64,000 bases of DNA from Sarocladium kiliense (lineage: Eukaryota > Ascomycota > Sordariomycetes > Hypocreales > Sarocladiaceae), in contig JAUZTG010000016.1 in the NCBI GenBank assembly GCA_030734395.1, forward strand, positions 558,001 through 622,000, in the 5' to 3' direction. The position numbers and the translations under genes were made by a program. A model generated the notes under the pieces. That model did not search any database. It was given only the letters and a program-made list of their open reading frames with translations, and had not been told where the DNA came from. Of the stretch, positions 57,377-64,000 are shown piece by piece (within the stretch, counting starts at the first letter, position 1; each line of letters begins with the position of its first letter).

Positions 57377-59016
57377 CGTCTTGAGAGCCCTGACCCAACA
57401 TCAGTCAATCCGCTACATCTAATCTCTCGAGCATATGATTCCTCAATTCCTCGAGGTGCCGGCAGGCCCTTGGCGATGTTGTTTGTTGAGCGCCCTTCGA
57501 TAAGGTATCCCCATGCCTCCAGCTGCTGAAGGATGCCGATGCTACGGCTCGTGCCAATATGCCAAGATCAAAGTACCGATCTTCACGGCAGCACATTCAT
57601 AGATGCGGAAAGTGCTGCGCCGCAATCATTTGCGTGACTGGATGTTGGGTCTGCTGGACCAACGACACTGGGCCCAACAACATTCTTAAAGCAGCGGCCG
57701 TTTGGCTTGCATCCATTTCAGATGGAGCCCGGTACACTCATCTCAAGGTTCCTAAACCGGAGGTTGGTCCTCGCACGGCAGGCCACCCACCCAAATCGCA
57801 AAGGCGGGCAGAGCAGCGGGGGACGACAACCCAACGGGCGCTGCCTTGACTCTCTCTCGGCCTATCATGGCCTTGGAACCAACTGGACCGGGCTTGACAT
57901 TCAAGAACTTGACGAACCAAGGGCTTGTCTCACCGTTGCCTGGATCTGGTTCTACTACATGCCCAGCTTTTGACAGAAGGACTGCCGTTCAACGGTCTGC
58001 TGATGCCGTCGCTATGCCATCTCCCTCCCCTCTCGCCCAACGTCGCCGGTGTTTCCAGAGTACGTACCACACGACGGTTGGACGCGCAGCGCCTGCCCCC
58101 ATAGGAGCTGCGGGCGGGCCTGGCTTGAATCCATCCGTATCATACCCTCTGTTGGTAGATCCCCGTCAATCCTTGCTTGTCCAAGCCTGTGCTGTCAAAA
58201 GGCCCGCCCGGCCGAGTCGCATGCAACCTGCCGATATGGGGTTCCCCCACCGCCATATGACTGTTCTGCTCGTTACTTCACTGGACGAGCAAGCATGTCG
58301 GCGCTTGCACGACGCGGCACAACCGCGCTGTCGGTGATGGCCTCCACTTGAACGGCGCCCAAATTCCAGCAAGCGGATGTCAATGAGATGAATGGCGTTG
58401 AGGGCATAAAGGCTTGTAAGGTTAAGTTTTGGCATGGATGGGGTTCGAGACTCTGTGACAGAAACACACCGAAGGCGTCGAGAGCCTCCTCTCAAAAAGG
58501 CCACTCAACGGCTGTGAACAGGCTGATCTCCCTCCCATTCGCGGCTGCGCTTGTTCAGAGGCCCTTTAGACTTTGCACTTGCTTCCTACCCGACGTCTGA
58601 CCGGTCCGCATGCGACTCTCTATTGGACGCCTTCGCGGGATGGGGAGGGTGGTGTGGGAGGGCGAGCTGTGCCGTGCGTCGACAGTCATATACGCGTTTG
58701 TTAGTCCCATTGCTCCCGGATCCTGCCATGCGGCTTGCAGATCGACGTTACCCTGGCTCGCTTCAGGCCCCATTTCCCCCATGCGGCTTTTGGCTGAGAG
58801 GCGCAGGAGGAGGATAATGCAAGGCGTCCACAGGGAACAAAGGGACAGCCCGTTGTGTTCCCGGCTCCTGCACAACAGCCATGCCTCGTAGCCAAGTATT
58901 ATATCAATCCCTGAGTTCCCCCTCCTGGCACTATTCTTTCCACCTGGTCTATGTCGATGCCTGTTTCGCTTCTACCGCCTTCAGCCTGGAGATGAGCCTT
59001 TCGATGAGACCTCACC
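57377..59016. other. 1.6-kb region without a supported gene
   Basis: Lies between the putative secreted-protein gene (promoter side) and the RTA1-type gene (promoter side). ORFs are short and overlap on both strands; none shows family features. C-rich sequence at 57780-58260 explains several Pro/Arg-rich frames. Confidence 0.4.
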
Positions 59017-60429
59017 ATGGCGGGTGATTGTGGCTCGACCTGCCCAGTCGAGGGCGGGTGGTACTCGTATGACCCGAGTCTCGCTGGCAACGCCGTATTC
59101 ACAGCGGCGTTTGCCTTCCTCGTACCCGCGACACTCTTCTTTGGTGTTCGATATCAAACACCACTACTTGCAGCTACGCTCACGACCGGCATTGCACTTG
59201 AAGTAGTTGGCTTTGTCGGCCGCATACTGCTTCACGGGGGTCGAGGAGACAAGACCTTCTTCCTCCTCAACCAACTCGGCACTGTTGTTGGTCCTTCTCT
59301 AGTGGCCGGCGCTCTATTCATCACACTACCACACGTCTTAACCATCTACGGCATTCATCTCAGCCCGATCAAGCCTTTGATAGTAGCCTTCACCTTCTAC
59401 GTCCTTGTTGTCATCACCGTCGTACTCCAAGTTGTTGGGGTGGTCTTCATCTCTGGGGAGTTCCGCAATGTTACTGTGAGTCAAGTCGGATGGAGTAGCC
59501 AACTAGATCATCATACTGACTGGCGAGCAGCGTCAAGAAGGAGCGACAGTGATTGCGGCCAGCTTCGGAGTCCAGATCGTGGCTCTCCTCTGGTTCATAG
59601 GCTTGCGTATTTGGTCAATTCTTGGTATGGCGCAAGCCCGCCCAGGGCCAGACGCAACGCACAGCAGGGTCTATAACTCACAGAGGTTCAGGCGTTTCCT
59701 CGTCGGTAAGTCATTCCTTACTGTTTTTGTGCACGGACTATCGCTTACAGTCGACCAGCCCTGGACGCCTCCGCCGGCTTATTGTTGGCCTTCTCTATCT
59801 ACCGACTATTAGAGATGATCAGTGGCCCCAAAGGTTCCATCTTCCAGCAGCAAATATCATTCATGATCATGAATGGTGTGCTTCCTTTGGCCTGCGTTGC
59901 CCTACTGACAATCTTCCATCCTGGTCACGCCTTCGGCGACATATCTTGGGTTGCGACTTCATTACGGAAGTCGAATCGAAACTCAGTACACCCTCCTCCA
60001 TCAGTGGGCACTTCTATCAGGACGACACTCGCCTACGATGCACACATTAGATATGATCCTAACATCCGGTCACGTTTTGCTCCGAACGACACAGATATGC
60101 AGGCACTCAACCCGTACGATTCACTCCCACAACCACAATATGCTCAGACGCCACACGACATACAGACGAAGCTCGGCAATCCTGGTCTACCGCCACACCC
60201 AAGAGCGCTGAAGGACCTTGCGGAGCGAAGAGCCTCTGCAGGAAGCAGCAAAGACAACACCGCGGATGAGAGATCACCGCGATCGGACAGGTCTGGTTCG
60301 ACGACACAGATGGGAGACAAGAGTCCTTGGGAATCAGTGGAGGCGAAATGGAACCGACGAAAGAGCGACCAGGAGAGGCATGCTAAGGCGGCGAAGTCTC
60401 AGCTCGTTGACAGCGAGGCTATCTGGTAA
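59017..60429 (+). CDS. RTA1-family seven-TM membrane protein
   Basis: Member of the fungal lipid-translocating-exporter/RTA1 family (yeast Rta1, Rsb1, Pug1), seven-helix plasma-membrane proteins tied to sphingoid-base efflux and azole or 7-aminocholesterol resistance; the actual substrate here is unknown. Exons 59017-59475, 59531-59705 and 59759-60429 (introns of 55 and 53 nt) give 434 residues. A short extracellular N-terminus (CGSTCPVEGGWYSYDPSLAG) precedes the helices. Family-like segments include EVVGFVGRILL, FFLLNQLGTVVGPSLVAGAL, FTFYVLVVITVVLQVVGVVF and YRLLEMISGPKGSIF. The last ~140 residues are a hydrophilic cytosolic tail rich in Ser, Pro and charged residues, longer than usual. The acceptor at 59757-59758 (GACCAG) is chosen over the one at 59749-59750 because only it keeps the frame. 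Confidence 0.85.
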
Positions 60430-61292
60430 TACGACAGGGGAATCTTATTTTGTGGTCAGACAGCTGCAGCATTGAGCGGCAAACGCCGCATGGGCGTTCT
60501 TAAACATGGCTTGGGATACAACACGTCGTTTGTCTGGCATTTGGGCTGGACTCTGCATTTGGTGGGACCAATGGTTTGCGCATCCTTCATTTGAGATACC
60601 ATATTGTTTGCTTTTCTCCCTGGTTCGACATCGGGATTCGAAAGGGGGAGGATGGAGGAAGGAAAGAATGATACATCATGGATAGGAAGATGACTGATCA
60701 TAACTTGAACTTCAACACATCCCAAACATGGCATATCCTTGTGATGCCGGCATCAGAAGACAGGTCACTGGGAAGTTGAAGGACTACAAGATACCATACT
60801 CCATTTCACAAAAAGAATCACTACTTACATCTCCTTCCTCATGGCAGTGGTAGAGTCTCTATTTCTGCCATACTGACCACTCGTACAATCAGCATGACGA
60901 CTAGTCCTTTAGAGCCCTTATCCAAGTCAAGATCATCTTCTTCTGGATGGCCCTTGATAACATCCAGTATATGAGTGTTATCGGTCATATGTAAAATGCA
61001 TGCTTATCTCGGGTGTATGCAGCTGGGCCCACGATCTGTCAGATCTCTGAATATGACAACCATGTCCCAACAAACGAAGTCGTTGGACGTTTTGCGGCGG
61101 TGACGCCAACATGGAAAACAGAGAGTGAAAAAGAAAAAGATACAAGGTAAAAGCTTTCTTCCTTTACCTCAGAACGAGGATTCCACGTCTCTTCGCAGAT
61201 GGGAGCCAACTGGCGTGAATGGCACGCCTCTCGACCATCGACATCGACGGCGTCAATGTTTACCAACCTGATCACCACTTCACTTGAAGACC
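60430..61292. other. intergenic region, RTA1 3' end / TPR-protein promoter
   Basis: Holds the 3' region of the RTA1-type gene and the promoter of the following gene. No ORF with family features, no repeat. Confidence 0.4.
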
Positions 61293-61895
61293 ATGTCCAT
61301 GATCAACTCAGTGAAAGGGAGCGACGAGAGTGACGATTCTTCGCAAATGCTGAGGAGAATTGACAGTCTGATCGATATGTGGTTCACCCGCTCGCCACCA
61401 CCATACCCACCACCGTCTCGACCACTCCCCAAACTACCCAACAAAGCCGAGAAGCAGCGCGAACACTCAAAACAGACTGTAAACAAGCTTTTACTTCGGG
61501 CACATGTGGCCCTAATCTATTCATCGCATGAGGGAGCAACACAAGCGCTATGCTACGCTGACAGGGCTTTTGACCTTGCCGTCGAGCACCGAATCCCAAA
61601 GCATCGTGGGAAAGCACAGTGGCTTCGAGGAGAAGCTTTGATGAGAATGGAGAGGTGGGAGGATGCGTATGGGGCTTTTGTCAGCAGCGCGAGGGCTGTT
61701 GAGGGTGGATGGAGGAAACAGGGGGAGCTGGGGCAGAGGCTGGAGGTTTGTCTGAGGAGACGGGAGGAGAGGGACGAAAAGACTGGGACTCCGAGGCCTC
61801 AGGTGAAGGACAAGCTTGCAGAAGTCATTGCTGAAAGAGGACGTGAACGGCCGCGGAAGACTGTTCGTTTCACTCTCGGGGGCAGGTTCAAGTAG
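61293..61895 (+). CDS. TPR-like hypothetical protein
   Basis: Single exon, 200 residues from the ATG at 61293 (MSMINSVKGSDESDDSS); a second Met two codons on is equally possible, and an upstream exon cannot be excluded. Residues about 15-30 form a helix (MLRRIDSLIDMWF), followed by a Pro-rich stretch (SPPPYPPPSRPLPKLP). The middle contains two helix-turn-helix units with TPR-type spacing: LLLRAHVALIYSSHEGATQA with CYADRAFDLAVEHRIP, then KAQWLRGEALMRMERWEDAY with AFVSSARAV. The C-terminus is strongly basic and ends RKTVRFTLGGRFK. TPR units bind partner peptides, so an adaptor role is likely, but no partner or pathway is evident. Confidence 0.65.
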   Translation: MSMINSVKGSDESDDSSQMLRRIDSLIDMWFTRSPPPYPPPSRPLPKLPNKAEKQREHSKQTVNKLLLRAHVALIYSSHEGATQALCYADRAFDLAVEHRIPKHRGKAQWLRGEALMRMERWEDAYGAFVSSARAVEGGWRKQGELGQRLEVCLRRREERDEKTGTPRPQVKDKLAEVIAERGRERPRKTVRFTLGGRFK

Positions 61896-64000
61896 CTGTG
61901 GCCGGACTGAATCCAAGCACCAAGTGCTAATCTTGCGAATCAGAGCTCTGAAACATACACAGAGAGTCTCATGTGACTGCCAGGTCTAAGTGAGTCACTG
62001 CGACCCATCAGAGATTGAACATAGACTGCCTGGGAAACGAAATCGGGTTCGTGAGCCCGCAGGGTCGTCCGATTCATGGATAAGCCAAAGCCAAAGGCAA
62101 TTTGATCAGCATTACGAAGAGTTTGAACCACTCATGCTGGTTTCCAACACCTTCTAGACTTCTTAAGTGTAGTCTTAATGGTCCTGCTATTTCGAGAAAA
62201 AGGCACATCACTATCCTCTTCCGGACTGGCCGTCCCGTCCTCCGTTGCGTAATGGCTGATAGGGCGACGTCTTATACCATATCACTGGAGCTATAGTATG
62301 GAAAGGTATGGAGGGACGCTCCAAGATCCGAGATAAGAGAGCCGACCGCAAGGAAAGGCTATTTCGTCAACATCGCGCCTGGTGATCGCTCCTTGCATGA
62401 GGCTATAACACCCCAGATGTACGTCTCTCAGACTGGAACATCAATCGACGCATCCCACTCGGTTATTCCAACGCTGATGACCAAGCTAAGTTCGCTATGG
62501 AGCCGCGTTGGACAAGCGAACCACGGAATATTCTCATCTAACTCAGGGCTGGCATTCTCGCCCTTTCTCCCTGCCACAGGCGAGGACAATGGGCCTGGAC
62601 GCCGGAGCTTGGCGCTCCATCGCACGCTACCTTCCGAGTCTAGACTTTGTGTATCTCAATTGAGACGCTGCGACCGAACTTTCTGTAGGCGAGCCGGTAG
62701 TCGTGGGACGGCACGTCTGAATCTGGGCGGGACTGAACCAGACTTTGAGCTCGGCGACCGGCATGGGCACCGCATGGGTACCGCATGACCTTCTAATCTC
62801 CGCCAAGGGTTGTCGCGATAGGAAAGAGATAGATAGAGAAACAAAAGGACTAAAGGACAGAAAGATCAGTCTGAAGTAGTTTCCTGCTCCTATTCATCTG
62901 GGCGAAGCAGCGTGGTCTCGAAAGCAAGCGTCGAAGACATGGTCGATTCATCATGAGCGGCCTCTTTGTCTTTCCCGCCCACCTGCAGCCAAGCCATCTT
63001 ATCCATTGCGATCAGTTGACACGGGAGCATGGGTTCGCAACCAGGCGTGGGGTAGGGTATGAAGCTCCCACCGAGGCGCAACCGTCTCCGACATCAATTT
63101 ATCTCGATATTGGCCTGCATTAAGCGAATCACCACCAGCGAATCAACACCCCTGTATCCCCGTCTACATATGCCCGAACCCACGTTGGCAGATCCGAAAA
63201 GCAGACCTTCACGGGATGACGAACAGCTTTGTCAACTACCGTTTTGACTCTTTTGTAATATCGAGAGCTTGATCGCGCAAACTCTTCATGTGCCAGCCTT
63301 GCTTGGAAGTCGCACCGAAGCCGCAACTGTTCGCCCGATCCCGAGTCTGAGAACCTGAATCGCTATGTTGCAACGGGACTCTGACGCGTCAATCCGGGCG
63401 CATGTGATGGGTTGTGAATGGACAGACTTGGAATTCGGAAGAGCCCGTCTGATACCCGATCTGACAACAACTTCGAGGCCTCTGGTAGGTTGGACTACGC
63501 AAAATCCGTCTCGAACATGCAAATCCCCGCATGCTGTGGCACACTACGTCAGGACTTGACGACGGGTGGGATACAAAAAAGGTCTGTCTGTGACTTGAAC
63601 ACGTAGGCTGGCGTCCTGGGAAGAAGCGCGACGGCCCGTCACGCCTACACGGCATGAATGCAGGGGAAGGCTATCACGGAAGGTGGCGTTGCGTCCCTGT
63701 GTATTCTGTGGCATTGCAAAGAAAAAAGAGAATCCATGACCGAAGCAAGATTTAGAGTTCAGTCGAGGAGTGAACCCATGCAGCGGTGAAGTACACAGAG
63801 TCTCATTCTGCAAAGGAACCCAGAGCTCAGTCAGAGTCGACATCTGATTGCAACGTTGAGATTGATAAGTTGACGGTGGAGTGTAATATCAAACCGCAAG
63901 TTCTTGCGGAATGTAGTGCCGGACTGGCTGTCGACGTTGCAGACGATGTACCATAGAATCACAGCTGCCTCATCCGCCTTCATGACCGCAAGCCAATGTA
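61896..64000. other. window end, no supported gene
   Basis: Only short, mutually overlapping frames on both strands, the longest 131 codons (62393-62788) and without family features. No RNA gene or repeat recognised. A gene continuing beyond the window edge cannot be excluded. Confidence 0.4.

Overview
The window looks like nuclear DNA of a filamentous ascomycete (Pezizomycotina; a dothideomycete-like fungus would fit, but the class is a guess). The reasons are short GT-AG introns, mostly 53-80 nt, intact reading frames joined across them, and typical fungal families: TDT/malic-acid transporter, Dsc2, Uds1, Sok1/Tcp11, Zn2Cys6 factor, Boi, Fhl1, DUF-type membrane proteins, RTA1. I found no rRNA, tRNA, CRISPR or recognisable transposon. 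Gene models were built by hand from reading frame, splice sites and family motifs; no transcript data were available.

Layout. 0.3-2.4 kb (-): TDT-family organic-acid/sulfite-type transporter with seven introns and an 8-nt microexon. 3.65-4.54 kb (+): Dsc2 pseudo-rhomboid subunit of the Golgi Dsc ubiquitin ligase. 6.04-8.57 kb (+): Uds1-domain coiled-coil septation protein, convergent with 9.74-11.63 kb (-): Sok1/Tcp11. A gene-free stretch (11.6-19.5 kb) follows, broken only by a Zn2Cys6 transcription factor at 19.5-22.0 kb (-), then another gene-free stretch to 26.9 kb. 26.9-30.3 kb (-): SP-RING SUMO-ligase-type protein ending in a SUMO-interacting motif. It is divergent from 32.9-36.0 kb (+): Boi-type SH3-SAM-PH polarity scaffold, which converges on 36.8-40.5 kb (-): Fhl1-type FHA-forkhead ribosomal-gene regulator. 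42.15-42.92 kb (+): four-TM membrane protein, nearly abutting 43.0-44.4 kb (-): MOT1 molybdate transporter with a GC-AG intron. 47.6-48.0 kb (+): spliced 64-residue single-pass membrane protein. 48.8-49.8 kb (-): Tgl2-type mitochondrial lipase; 50.3-52.0 kb (-): alpha-arrestin with a PPxY motif.

52.9-59 kb is a decaying zone. It holds a broken three-domain gene (P-loop kinase, HAD phosphatase, uracil-phosphoribosyltransferase-like) with several stops and frame changes, a possible cytochrome P450 N-terminal relic, and a small intact putative secreted protein (148 aa). 59.0-60.4 kb (+): RTA1-family seven-TM protein. 61.3-61.9 kb (+): TPR-like protein. The last 2.1 kb shows no supported gene.

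The genes do not form an evident pathway or secondary-metabolite cluster; this is mostly housekeeping and regulatory sequence. The most unusual items are the broken kinase-HAD-PRTase gene with a visible 10-bp duplication scar, the 8-nt microexon, the GC-AG intron, and the overlooked small spliced genes. I do not see a convincing new multi-gene system.
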